Shown: one piece after another, positions 26,613 through 34,372 of the stretch | Layout of the letters: each line of letters opens with the position of its first letter | How positions within the stretch are numbered: the first letter of the stretch is position 1 | Origin: Rhodospirillaceae bacterium | GTDB lineage: Bacteria > Pseudomonadota > Alphaproteobacteria > Rhodospirillales > JABHCV01 | Length of the DNA stretch: 38,173 bases | Direction of reading: 5' to 3' | NCBI GenBank assembly: GCA_014382375.1 | Contig: JACNJU010000094.1 | Coordinates: 1-38,173 of the forward strand | Made by a program: the position numbers and the translations under genes | The notes under the pieces: model-generated | What the model saw: the letters and a program-made list of their open reading frames with translations, nothing else | Database searches by the model: none | Told to the model about the DNA's origin: nothing

Positions 26613-27487
26613 TTTTCGAGGCGTGATTTTTCGGCCAGTTTTTCGCGCGCCTTGACCCGGGCCTCAACCCGTGACCAATCCCTATTTGACAATGCAGCGA
26701 TCATCGCCTCGACAACCATCAGGGTCGAAACAGCAGAATCCCAACTTGAAGGAACATCAATTCGAACCGGAATCACGTGATTGGCGATGCCGGATACCGG
26801 GGACAACCATTGATCCGTAAACAAAACAACCCTGGCCCCGCATTGTGACGACAAACGCGCCAGTTCCAAAAGTTCGGGCTGGTAACGGCGGACATCAAAA
26901 ATAATGACAACATCACGGCGGTCCATGTCGATCAGATGTTCCGACCACGCATAAGAATCGTTTTCAATCCGCCTGACATTTGGCCTGACCATGATCAGAT
27001 GACGGTAAAAATAATCGGCAATGGTGCTGGTCAATTTACCGCCAGCAAGATGAACCGGGCGCTTTACATCGGAAAGTAATTTGAGAACCGCTTCGAATTC
27101 AGCGCGCGGCAAGGCCTTCAACGTGCGCGACAAATTGCGCTCAACGGAATTTGAATATTTTGCCAGGAAATCATCATCTTCCAGGGCTGACTGTGGCTCT
27201 TCGTGTTTGGTCAGTGGCGTTTGCAGACGCTCTTCCAGTTCCTCTCGCAGCCGTTGTTGAAATTCCGGATAACCTGAAAATCCCAACTTTCCAACGAGCC
27301 GGAGGATGGTCGGCGCGCTGACTTCGGCCCGCTTGGCGAACGAGGCGACTTTTTCCAGCCCGATAAAGGGGTAATTGGAAAGCAAAACCCGCGCGCACTG
27401 GCGTTCCGTTCTGGTCAGGTAATCGATATTGCGATTGATATCCTCTGCAATCGATAGCCTGGGTCTGTTTTTGATGGCTTGTGGCAT
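26609..27487 (-). CDS. MurR/RpiR family transcriptional regulator
   Basis: A 292-residue regulator with an N-terminal HTH_6 (RpiR) DNA-binding domain (residues about 5-80, with LTRTERQCARVLL, VASFAKRAEVSAPTILRLVGKLGF) and a C-terminal SIS domain (about 120-270, with PVHLAGGKLTSTIADYF, VVIIFDVRRYQPELLELA, VVLFTDQWLSPVSGIA). RpiR regulators usually sense phosphosugars through SIS, but the SIS may bind other ligands. It is divergent from the catabolic operon that starts 80 bp away and likely controls it. ATG 27487 is chosen; the longer frame starting near 27553 uses TTG and runs over the probable operator. The 3' end overlaps the upstream SDR gene by 4 bp. Confidence 0.92.
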   Translation of the reverse strand: MPQAIKNRPRLSIAEDINRNIDYLTRTERQCARVLLSNYPFIGLEKVASFAKRAEVSAPTILRLVGKLGFSGYPEFQQRLREELEERLQTPLTKHEEPQSALEDDDFLAKYSNSVERNLSRTLKALPRAEFEAVLKLLSDVKRPVHLAGGKLTSTIADYFYRHLIMVRPNVRRIENDSYAWSEHLIDMDRRDVVIIFDVRRYQPELLELARLSSQCGARVVLFTDQWLSPVSGIANHVIPVRIDVPSSWDSAVSTLMVVEAMIAALSNRDWSRVEARVKAREKLAEKSRLEN

Positions 27488-27525
27488 TAGTAATAAATAT
27501 TCCAAAACTAATTCATTTGCAAATT

Positions 27526-27543
27526 TTGTAACTGTAATTACAA
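27526..27543. promoter_or_regulatory. Candidate operator for the RpiR-type regulator
   Basis: TTGTAA (27526-27531) and TTACAA (27538-27543) form an inverted repeat with a six-base spacer; nested inside is the perfect 10-bp palindrome TGTAATTACA (27533-27542). Half-sites TGTAA/TTACA are like those known for HexR, an RpiR-family member. It sits 24 bp before the amidohydrolase start in the only gap between regulator and operon. Confidence 0.5.
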
Positions 27544-27566
27544 TATCTGCCAACTAAGAAACGGGG

Positions 27567-28409
27567 ATGGAAAGGGACTCAAAAGTGGTTCCGGTTAATG
27601 CGGGAAATGTGGCCGAAAGAGCTTCCCTGTCCGGGGGACCGCTGCTTGCGGAATCTGAACCCTCGCCATTTAGAATTGTTCGCCCTGATGGATCATCCCC
27701 ATTTGTTTTTATCTGCGATCACGCAAGCAGGCGCATCCCACAATCCCTTGGCTCACTCGGGCTTTCAGAAACGGAGCTTTCCCGTCACATCGCCTGGGAT
27801 ATTGGCGCTGCTGCGGTCACAGAACGGCTTTCGGAAAACTTTAACGCGACGGCAGCCTTTCAGAACTATTCCCGCCTGGTTATTGACTGTAACCGGTGCC
27901 TGGAAGTTTTCAATTCCATCCCGTCGATCAGCGAGGACACACTGGTCCCCGGCAATAATGACTTAGGCGAGGCAGAGCGTCAGGTGAGAGTTGATGAAAT
28001 TTTCACCCCCTATCACAATGCCATAAGCCAAATCCTGGACGACAGGGCTGCGCAAAACCGGGACACCATTCTGGTTTCGGTTCACAGCTTTACGCCACTG
28101 TTCAAGGGGTTCCAAAGGCCGTGGGATTTTGCCGTCGTCTATAATCGTGATCCACGGCTTTCTCATATTGTTCTGGATTTGTTAGGTGCGGACGGTGATT
28201 TAAATCTTGGCGACAACGAGCCATATTATTTAAGCGATGAAACCGATTATACCCTGCCGGTTCATGGCGAGCAGCGGCACCTGCCACACACGCAGTTTGA
28301 AATAAGGCAAGACCTGATCGAAACGCCGAAGCAACAATCGATGTGGGCAGACCGATTGACTGACACCCTTAAGCGAGCGCTGGAAAAACTTAACAAGGGC
28401 AATATCTGA
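27567..28409 (+). CDS. N-formylglutamate amidohydrolase family protein
   Basis: A 280-residue protein of the FGase family, whose known members hydrolyse N-formylglutamate in histidine breakdown or cleave other N-acyl amino acids. Family landmarks: FICDHASRRIP (about residue 49), HIAWDIGAA, NYSRLVIDCNR, VSVHSFTPLF, FAVVYNRD, and the C-terminal LPHTQFEIRQDLI. No histidine-degradation (hut) gene is nearby. It is the first gene of an operon with a TRAP transporter, glutamine-synthetase-like ligase, ALDH and iron ADH, so I infer it removes a glutamyl group from a pathway intermediate. That is inference; the family call is firm. It is three bases from the next gene. Confidence 0.9.
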   Translation: MERDSKVVPVNAGNVAERASLSGGPLLAESEPSPFRIVRPDGSSPFVFICDHASRRIPQSLGSLGLSETELSRHIAWDIGAAAVTERLSENFNATAAFQNYSRLVIDCNRCLEVFNSIPSISEDTLVPGNNDLGEAERQVRVDEIFTPYHNAISQILDDRAAQNRDTILVSVHSFTPLFKGFQRPWDFAVVYNRDPRLSHIVLDLLGADGDLNLGDNEPYYLSDETDYTLPVHGEQRHLPHTQFEIRQDLIETPKQQSMWADRLTDTLKRALEKLNKGNI

Positions 28410-28412
28410 AAA

Positions 28413-28958
28413 ATGCCAAACGCAGTCGTTTTATATGTTCGATATGTGGAAGCCGTGACCTATCGGGTCGGACGGTTCGCCATGTATCTGATCTTCGCCA
28501 TGCTGGGGGTGCTGCTGTATTCGTCGATCATGAAGACGTTCTTTCTTCCCGTTCTGTGGACGCTGGAAACGGCCCAGTTCCTGATGGCGGCCTATTATAT
28601 GCTCGGCGGGGGCTATTCCATGCAGTTAGGCGACCATGTGCGCATGGATCTTCTCTATACACCCCTGTCATCAAAGAAAAAGGGCTTCACCGATTCCTTA
28701 ACGTCTATTTGCCTGATTGTATATCTTGTCATGCTGCTGTACGGCGGCTTGTCGAGCACCCAGTACGCGCTGCTCTATGGCGAAAAAAGCTATTCGTCGT
28801 GGGCCCCTTACATGGGGCCGATCAAGGTTGTCATGAGCTTCGGCATCCTGCTGATGGTGCTACAGGCGATCGCCACCTTCTTCAGGGACTGGGCACGGGC
28901 CAGGGGGCTTGATGTGTTTGACGCCAGCCCGGCGGATGCCAATGGGGCGTCCGTATGA
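28413..28958 (+). CDS. TRAP transporter small permease (DctQ type)
   Basis: The 181-residue protein has four hydrophobic segments (about residues 22-42, 52-72, 95-115, 135-157) with the DctQ pattern, including GGGYSMQLGDHVRMDLLYTPLS after the second, where GDHVRMD is the conserved family motif. It is the small membrane subunit of a tripartite ATP-independent periplasmic importer, driven by an ion gradient. The stop overlaps the large permease start (ATGA). C-terminal 25 residues are polar. Confidence 0.93.
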   Translation: MPNAVVLYVRYVEAVTYRVGRFAMYLIFAMLGVLLYSSIMKTFFLPVLWTLETAQFLMAAYYMLGGGYSMQLGDHVRMDLLYTPLSSKKKGFTDSLTSICLIVYLVMLLYGGLSSTQYALLYGEKSYSSWAPYMGPIKVVMSFGILLMVLQAIATFFRDWARARGLDVFDASPADANGASV

Positions 28959-30277
28959 GCTACGAACTAATCGCCCTTCTGATGTTCTCCTCGATGATGC
29001 TGATGCTGCTGACCGGACAACGTGTGTTCGGGGCCATCGGTTTTGTCGCCGTCGTCGCGGCCTTGTTGTTGTGGGGCACCGGTGGATCGCAACTGGCCTT
29101 CAGTTCCGCCATGAAGTTGATGAAATGGTATCCGCTGCTGACCCTGCCGCTGTTTATCTATATGGGATATATCCTGTCGGAATCGAAAATTGCCGACGAC
29201 CTTTATAAAATGTTCCATGTCTGGATGGGGCCGCTCAATGGTGGCCTGGCCATCGGCACCATCATCCTGATGGTGGTAATTTCAGCCATGAATGGCCTTA
29301 GCGTCGCCGGCATGGCCATTGGTGCGACCATCGCCCTGCCCGAACTTTTAAAGCGCGGTTACGACAAGGTCATGGTGACCGGCGTTATCCAGGCCGGCAG
29401 CTCGCTTGGCATTCTGGTGCCGCCAAGCGTCGTCCTTGTGCTTTACGGCATGATCGCCCGCCAGCCGATCAGCCAGCTTTGGATGGCCGGTGTGTTCCCC
29501 GGCCTGATGATGGCCAGCCTGTTCATCATTTACATCATCGTACGCTGTAAAATCCAGCCAGAGCTTGGCCCCGCTCTGCCCATGGAAGAGCGTCAGGTTA
29601 GCTGGTTGGAAAAATTTCGCCTGCTCAAGGCCGGCATTATTCCGCTGGCGATCTTCTTTTCCATGACCGGACTGTTCCTGATGGGCGTTACCAGCCTGGT
29701 CGAAAGTTCCGCCGTCGGGGCAACGGCAGCCACCATCGCGGCCCTGCTAAAGGGGAGGCTTAATCGTAAGGTGATGGAGGACACCATCCGCAAGACCCTG
29801 GGCATCAGTTGCATGTTCATGTGGATCATCCTTGCCGCCCTTTGTTTTGGTGCTGTATTCGACGGTCTAGGCGCGGTCAAGGCTATCGAGAGCTTCTTCA
29901 TCGGAAAAATGGGGCTCGGCCCATGGGAAGTGCTTATCATGATGCAGCTTTCGTACCTGATCATGGGTATGTTTCTGGATGACACGGCCATGCTGGTTAT
30001 TGTTGCACCGCTTTATGTGCCGCTGGTGGGTATGCTGGGCTTTGATCTTGTCTGGTACGGCGTGCTCTACACCATTACCTGTCAAATCGCCTATATGACC
30101 CCGCCGTTTGGTTATAACCTGTTTTTGATGCGGGCAATGGCACCCCCGGAAGTAACTCTTTCAGACATTTACAGGTCAATTATCCCGTTCGTGGCTGTCA
30201 TGGTATTGGGCTTGATTCTGGTTATGATTTATCCCGAAATCGCCATGTGGCTGCCCAATCAAATTTACGGGAAATAA
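28955..30277 (+). CDS. TRAP transporter large permease (DctM type)
   Basis: The 440-residue, highly hydrophobic protein has about 12 membrane segments and DctM motifs: LTLPLFIYMGYILSES, SAMNGLSVAGMAIGATIALPEL, GSSLGILVPPSVVLVLYG, GMFLDDTAMLVIVAPLY and YMTPPFGYNLFLM. It forms the transport channel with the small permease and accepts substrate from the binding protein encoded downstream. The motif with PPSV.L.LYG is the conserved DctM signature. Starts by ATGA overlap with the small permease. Confidence 0.95.
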   Translation: MSYELIALLMFSSMMLMLLTGQRVFGAIGFVAVVAALLLWGTGGSQLAFSSAMKLMKWYPLLTLPLFIYMGYILSESKIADDLYKMFHVWMGPLNGGLAIGTIILMVVISAMNGLSVAGMAIGATIALPELLKRGYDKVMVTGVIQAGSSLGILVPPSVVLVLYGMIARQPISQLWMAGVFPGLMMASLFIIYIIVRCKIQPELGPALPMEERQVSWLEKFRLLKAGIIPLAIFFSMTGLFLMGVTSLVESSAVGATAATIAALLKGRLNRKVMEDTIRKTLGISCMFMWIILAALCFGAVFDGLGAVKAIESFFIGKMGLGPWEVLIMMQLSYLIMGMFLDDTAMLVIVAPLYVPLVGMLGFDLVWYGVLYTITCQIAYMTPPFGYNLFLMRAMAPPEVTLSDIYRSIIPFVAVMVLGLILVMIYPEIAMWLPNQIYGK

Positions 30278-30280
30278 TGT

Positions 30281-30403
30281 ATGAATGCAGGCAAATCAAA
30301 GAAAGTGAAGAAGGCGGCAGATACAAAAAAGATTCACAGGTGGGCCGCCGCTGTTTGTTCCAGATTGTTATGTTACCCCGGAACCGGCATCAAGTTAATG
30401 TGA
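30281..30403 (+). CDS. Possible small basic ORF between TRAP permease and binding protein
   Basis: A 40-codon frame starts three bases after the large permease stop. A GGGA about eight bases before its ATG could serve as ribosome-binding site. The product is very lysine-rich at the N-terminus (GKSKKVKKAADTKKIHRW) and then moderately hydrophobic with two cysteines. I do not recognise it. It may be a real small protein or just untranslated linker; the 162-bp gap also contains a weak GGCGGC/GCCGCC inverted repeat (30313-30318, 30344-30349). Confidence 0.25.
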   Translation: MNAGKSKKVKKAADTKKIHRWAAAVCSRLLCYPGTGIKLM

Positions 30404-30439
30404 ATCACCGTCAACAGTACTAACCAAGGGAGACTAAAA

Positions 30440-31486
30440 ATGACGAAAAGAAGAGAGTTTCTAAAAAAGGCGGGGGCAGCGTCAGTCGGCGCAGTAGCCG
30501 CGACAACACTCAGCGCACCCAATGTTCACGCTGCCTCAACAATTAAATGGCGCTTGCAGACCTATGCCGGTCCTGCACTTGCCGAACATGTGATCAAACC
30601 TGCCATTGACGCCTTCAACAAGGCGGCCAATGGCGAAATGGTCATTGAGCTTTATCATGGTGATCAGTTGGTTCCCACCGGTGAACTTTTCCGGGCAATG
30701 CAAAACGGCACTATTGACGCGGTGCAAAGCGATGATGATTCCATGGCTTCGCCGACTGCCGTAACCCAGTTCGGCGGCTACTTCCCGTTTGCGACCCGCT
30801 ATTCGCTCGACGTGCCGGTACTTTTCCACCAGTACGGCCTGAACAAAATTTGGGACGATGAGTACAGCAAGGTCGGCGTCAAGCATATTAGCGCCGGCTC
30901 GTGGGATCCTTGCCACTTCAACACCAAGACCCCTATCCGCAGTCTCGACGATCTTAAAGGCAAGCGGGTGTTCACCTTCCCGACTGCCGGTAAGTTCCTG
31001 TCGCGCTTTGGTGTGGTTCCTGTAACCCTTCCCTGGGAAGACATTGAAGTCGCCGTGCAAACCGGTGAGCTTGATGGTATTGCCTGGTCGGGCATCACCG
31101 AGGATTACACCGTTGGCTGGGCTGACGTCACCGACTACTTCCTGACCAACAACATCTCTGGAGCATGGTGTGGTTCTTTCTTCGCCAATCAGGGTCGCTG
31201 GAACGACTTGCCTGACCACTTGAAGACCATGGTCCAGCTCGCCTTTGACAGTTCGCACTACTATCGCCAGCACTGGTACTGGGGCGGCGAGGCGGAACTG
31301 CGCGTCAGAGGCACCAAATTGAAGCTGACCTCTATCCCCGATGAAGAATGGGCAACGGTGGAAGCCGAAGCCCTCAAATTCTGGGATGAGATTGCCGCCT
31401 CTGGCCCGGTTGCCGAAAAGGTGGTCAACATCTTCAAGGAATACAACGCAACGATGGCCGCCGCCGGTCGTCCGTATCGTTACTGA
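30440..31486 (+). CDS. TRAP transporter substrate-binding protein (DctP family), Tat-exported
   Basis: A 348-residue periplasmic binding protein. The N-terminus has a twin-arginine signal (KRREFLKKAGAA) and a cleavage region ending APNVHAA near residue 31, so it is exported folded. The mature part has the DctP fold with FNTKTPIRSLDDLKGKRVFT and LPWEDIEVAVQTGELDGIAW, where the family arginine and following loop form the substrate carboxylate or amino-group site. Good GGAGA ribosome-binding site at about 30429-30433. It delivers the ligand to the permeases encoded just upstream. Ligand unknown; the neighbours suggest an amine or amino alcohol. Confidence 0.94.
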   Translation: MTKRREFLKKAGAASVGAVAATTLSAPNVHAASTIKWRLQTYAGPALAEHVIKPAIDAFNKAANGEMVIELYHGDQLVPTGELFRAMQNGTIDAVQSDDDSMASPTAVTQFGGYFPFATRYSLDVPVLFHQYGLNKIWDDEYSKVGVKHISAGSWDPCHFNTKTPIRSLDDLKGKRVFTFPTAGKFLSRFGVVPVTLPWEDIEVAVQTGELDGIAWSGITEDYTVGWADVTDYFLTNNISGAWCGSFFANQGRWNDLPDHLKTMVQLAFDSSHYYRQHWYWGGEAELRVRGTKLKLTSIPDEEWATVEAEALKFWDEIAASGPVAEKVVNIFKEYNATMAAAGRPYRY

Positions 31487-31517
31487 TGATTTAAAAATAA
31501 GAAACTTGGCTATAGAC

Positions 31518-31548
31518 TTTCCCCGGGGGAAAAGTTCCTCCGGGGAAA
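31518..31548 (+). promoter_or_regulatory. Hairpin after the binding-protein gene, probable mRNA stabiliser
   Basis: TTTCCCCGG (31518-31526) pairs perfectly with CCGGGGAAA (31540-31548) around a 13-base loop. A shorter alternative pairs TTTCCC with GGGAAA immediately. No T-tract follows, so this is more likely a 3'-end stabiliser or partial attenuator that lets the binding protein be made in excess, as is common for periplasmic binding protein genes. Confidence 0.6.
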
Positions 31549-31582
31549 TACCTTCTAAATAAAACTTTTAAGGAATTCCGTC

Positions 31583-32950
31583 ATGGACCCGAGAAAAGTC
31601 AAAACCGCCGCCGACGCCCGAAAAATCGTCAATGAACGTAAACTTGATTATGTTAAAGTTGGGGTCTTTGATGCCGACGGCATCATGCGCGGCAAGTACA
31701 TGTCGAAGGCTAAATTCTTTTCCGCCCTTGATGGTGGTTTCGGTTTTTGCGACGTGGTTCTGGGCTGGGATTCAAAGGACCAACTATACGACAACGTCAC
31801 CTATACGGGTTGGCATACGGGATACCCCGACGCCCCGGCCCGTATCGTTCCCGAGAGCTGTCGCGAAATACCCTGGGAAGACGGCATGTTACTGTTTATT
31901 GGCGAATTTTCTGACCGGGCCGAGGAAATTTGCCCTCGTGGCATCTTGCGCAGGGTTCTCAAAAAAGCCGACAAGATGGGCTTTAAGGTCTTTTCCGGAA
32001 TGGAGTTTGAGTTCTTTGTTTTTGAAGAAACACCTCATTCTGTGCGCGAAAAAAATTATCGCGATATGAAACCGTTAACTGAAGGCTTCTTCGGTTACTC
32101 GATGATCCGCAATTCCGTTCAATCGGACCTTTACACCGACATTCTCGAGACCGCCAAAATTATGGATTTTGAAATCGAAGGCCTACACGAAGAAACCGGG
32201 GCCGGTTGCATGGAGGCCGCCATTGGTGTGTCCGAAGGTATCGCATCGGCCGACAAGGCGGCGCTGTTTAAAACAATGACAAAGGTTTTGTGTCAGAAGG
32301 TCGACCTGATGGCGACCTTTATGGCCAAGTGGTCATCCGACTGGCCCGGCCAAAGCGGCCATATCCATATGTCCCTGCAGGACAAGAAGGGCAAGTCTGT
32401 ATTTTATGACGCCAAAAAACCCGACAACATGAGTGACAGGATGCGCTATTTCGTCGGTGGCCAGCAACAACTGACGCCGGAACTGTTGGCAATGATTGCC
32501 CCGACAGTGAATTCCTATACCCGTCTGATCCCCGGATTCTGGGCTCCGACGGAAGCAAGCTGGGGTATCGACAACCGTACCTGCGCCCTGCGTGTTATAC
32601 CGGGCAGCGCCAAGTCGCAACGGGTCGAATACCGCCTCGCCGCGGCCGATATCAATCCTTACCTGGCATTGGCGGCGTCCATTGGCGCCGGACTGTGGGG
32701 CATTGAAAACAAGGTTGAGCCCGGCAAACCGGTCGTTGGCAATGCTTACGAGCAAACCTTCCCGCAAAAACTACGGCTTCCGACGACCCTTTATGAAGCG
32801 GCAGGACGCCTGAAAGCCTCCAAACCGGCCCGCCAGTTGTTTGGTGATGCCTTCGTTGACCATTTTGCCGCCACCCGTGAATGGGAGGAACGTGAGTTCC
32901 GCAAGCACATCACCGATTGGGAAATGGATCGCTACTTCGAAATTATTTAA
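31583..32950 (+). CDS. Glutamine synthetase-like protein, probable gamma-glutamyl-amide ligase
   Basis: A 455-residue member of the glutamine synthetase fold. Beta-grasp N-terminal domain (YVKVGVFDADGIMRGKYM) precedes the catalytic domain with the metal/ATP motifs FSGMEFEFFVFEE, HEETGAGCMEAAIG, GQSGHIHMSLQD and the substrate-site region NSYTRLIPGFWAP and IDNRTCALRVIPG. These match PuuA/GMAS/IpuC-type ligases, which join glutamate gamma-carboxyl to an amine (putrescine, methylamine, isopropylamine, ethanolamine). Primary nitrogen assimilation is unlikely given the operon. The exact amine cannot be read off. GGAA precedes the ATG; 97 bp separate it from the binding-protein gene. Confidence 0.88.
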   Translation: MDPRKVKTAADARKIVNERKLDYVKVGVFDADGIMRGKYMSKAKFFSALDGGFGFCDVVLGWDSKDQLYDNVTYTGWHTGYPDAPARIVPESCREIPWEDGMLLFIGEFSDRAEEICPRGILRRVLKKADKMGFKVFSGMEFEFFVFEETPHSVREKNYRDMKPLTEGFFGYSMIRNSVQSDLYTDILETAKIMDFEIEGLHEETGAGCMEAAIGVSEGIASADKAALFKTMTKVLCQKVDLMATFMAKWSSDWPGQSGHIHMSLQDKKGKSVFYDAKKPDNMSDRMRYFVGGQQQLTPELLAMIAPTVNSYTRLIPGFWAPTEASWGIDNRTCALRVIPGSAKSQRVEYRLAAADINPYLALAASIGAGLWGIENKVEPGKPVVGNAYEQTFPQKLRLPTTLYEAAGRLKASKPARQLFGDAFVDHFAATREWEEREFRKHITDWEMDRYFEII

Positions 32951-32970
32951 GCAAAAATGGAATCCGGACA

Positions 32971-34362
32971 ATGGCATCAACATTACGCACCATCACCCCT
33001 GTAGACGGCTCACTTTATGTGGAGCGCGACTACGCTGATGACAAAATGATCACAGACGCCCTAAGGGCTGCCAAAAACGCCCAGATCGAGTGGGCAAAAA
33101 CACCGGTGGGTGAGCGCGCTAAAATTTGCGAGAAGGCCGTCGATGCCTTCGTCGCTGAAAAAGAAGGCATCGCCGAGGAAATTTGCTGGCAGATGGGCCG
33201 TCCCATTGCTTTTGCCGCAGGTGAAGTCGGCGGTTTTGAGGAACGGGCCCGCCATATGATCGCCATTGCTGCGGACGCACTTGCCGATATCCCTGTCGAA
33301 GAAAAACAGGGCTTTACCCGTTACATCCGCCGCCAGCCCTTAGGCGTCGTCTTCGTCATCGCACCGTGGAACTTCCCTTACCTGACAGCAGTCAATGCCT
33401 TCATGCCGGCGATCATGGCTGGCAACGCCGTGATCTTGAAACATTCCGCCCAAACGCCGCTGTGCGCCGAACGCATCGCCGCCGCTTTCAAGGCCGCAGG
33501 CTTGCCCAGCGGGATATTCCAGTACCTGCACCTGAACCATGCCGACACAGAAGTCGTCATCAAGGCCGATGAAGTTAATTTCGTCGCCTTTACAGGTTCC
33601 GTTCCCGGTGGCCAGATGGTCGAGGAAGCCGCCGCCGGCCGCTTTATCGGTGTTGGTCTTGAATTGGGAGGCAAAGATCCGGGCTACGTTCGCCCCGACG
33701 CCGACCTGGGTCACGCCATCGAAACCCTTGTTGATGGGGCTTTTTTTAATTCCGGCCAGTCATGTTGCGGTATTGAGCGCATCTATGTTCACGAGGATGT
33801 TTATGACGCCTTCGTCGAAGGCGCGGTCGCGTTGGTCAAGGCGTACAAATTGGGCAACCCGCTTGATCCTGAAACCACCATCGGTCCCATGGTCCGCACC
33901 GGCGCCGCCGAATATGTGCGCGGCCAGATCAGGGACGCCGTTGCTGCTGGCGCCAAGGCCCTGATCGATCCGGCATTATTTCCCGCCAACGCCGAGGAAA
34001 GCCCCTATCTCGCCCCACAGGTATTGGTCGATGTCGATCATTCCATGGAGGTGATGATGGAAGAAAGTTTCGGCCCGGTGGTCGGCATTATGAAGGTCTC
34101 TTCCGACGAACAAGCCATCGACCTTATGAACGACAGTCCTTATGGTCTAACGGCTTGCGTCTTCACGAGTGATGCCCGGGCAGCAGCGGCGATTGGCGAT
34201 CAGGTCAACACCGGCACCTGGTTTATGAACCGCTGTGATTATCTGGACCCGGCACTGGCCTGGACCGGGGTCAAGAATTCCGGTCGCGGCTGCACCCTTT
34301 CGGCTCTTGGATACGATCATCTGACCCGACCCAAATCTTTCCATTTGAAAACTGCTCTTTAG
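32971..34362 (+). CDS. Aldehyde dehydrogenase family protein
   Basis: A 463-residue NAD(P)-dependent aldehyde dehydrogenase. Motifs in order: FVIAPWNFPY, the cofactor loop FTGSVPGG, the general-base glutamate in LELGGKDPGYV, the nucleophile cysteine in NSGQSCCGIERIYV, and ESFGPVVGIM. ATG 32971 is preferred over the upstream frame extension, which lies inside the ligase gene. In the operon it would oxidise the aldehyde produced by the downstream alcohol dehydrogenase. Relatives include gamma-glutamyl-aminobutyraldehyde dehydrogenase (PuuC) and many others, so substrate is inferred from context only. Confidence 0.92.
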   Translation: MASTLRTITPVDGSLYVERDYADDKMITDALRAAKNAQIEWAKTPVGERAKICEKAVDAFVAEKEGIAEEICWQMGRPIAFAAGEVGGFEERARHMIAIAADALADIPVEEKQGFTRYIRRQPLGVVFVIAPWNFPYLTAVNAFMPAIMAGNAVILKHSAQTPLCAERIAAAFKAAGLPSGIFQYLHLNHADTEVVIKADEVNFVAFTGSVPGGQMVEEAAAGRFIGVGLELGGKDPGYVRPDADLGHAIETLVDGAFFNSGQSCCGIERIYVHEDVYDAFVEGAVALVKAYKLGNPLDPETTIGPMVRTGAAEYVRGQIRDAVAAGAKALIDPALFPANAEESPYLAPQVLVDVDHSMEVMMEESFGPVVGIMKVSSDEQAIDLMNDSPYGLTACVFTSDARAAAAIGDQVNTGTWFMNRCDYLDPALAWTGVKNSGRGCTLSALGYDHLTRPKSFHLKTAL

Positions 34363-34372
34363 GATACCTTAA

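Noticed and set aside
30536-31273. Frame of 245 codons antisense to the TRAP binding protein
   Set aside because: It mirrors a well-supported gene and has no recognisable features.
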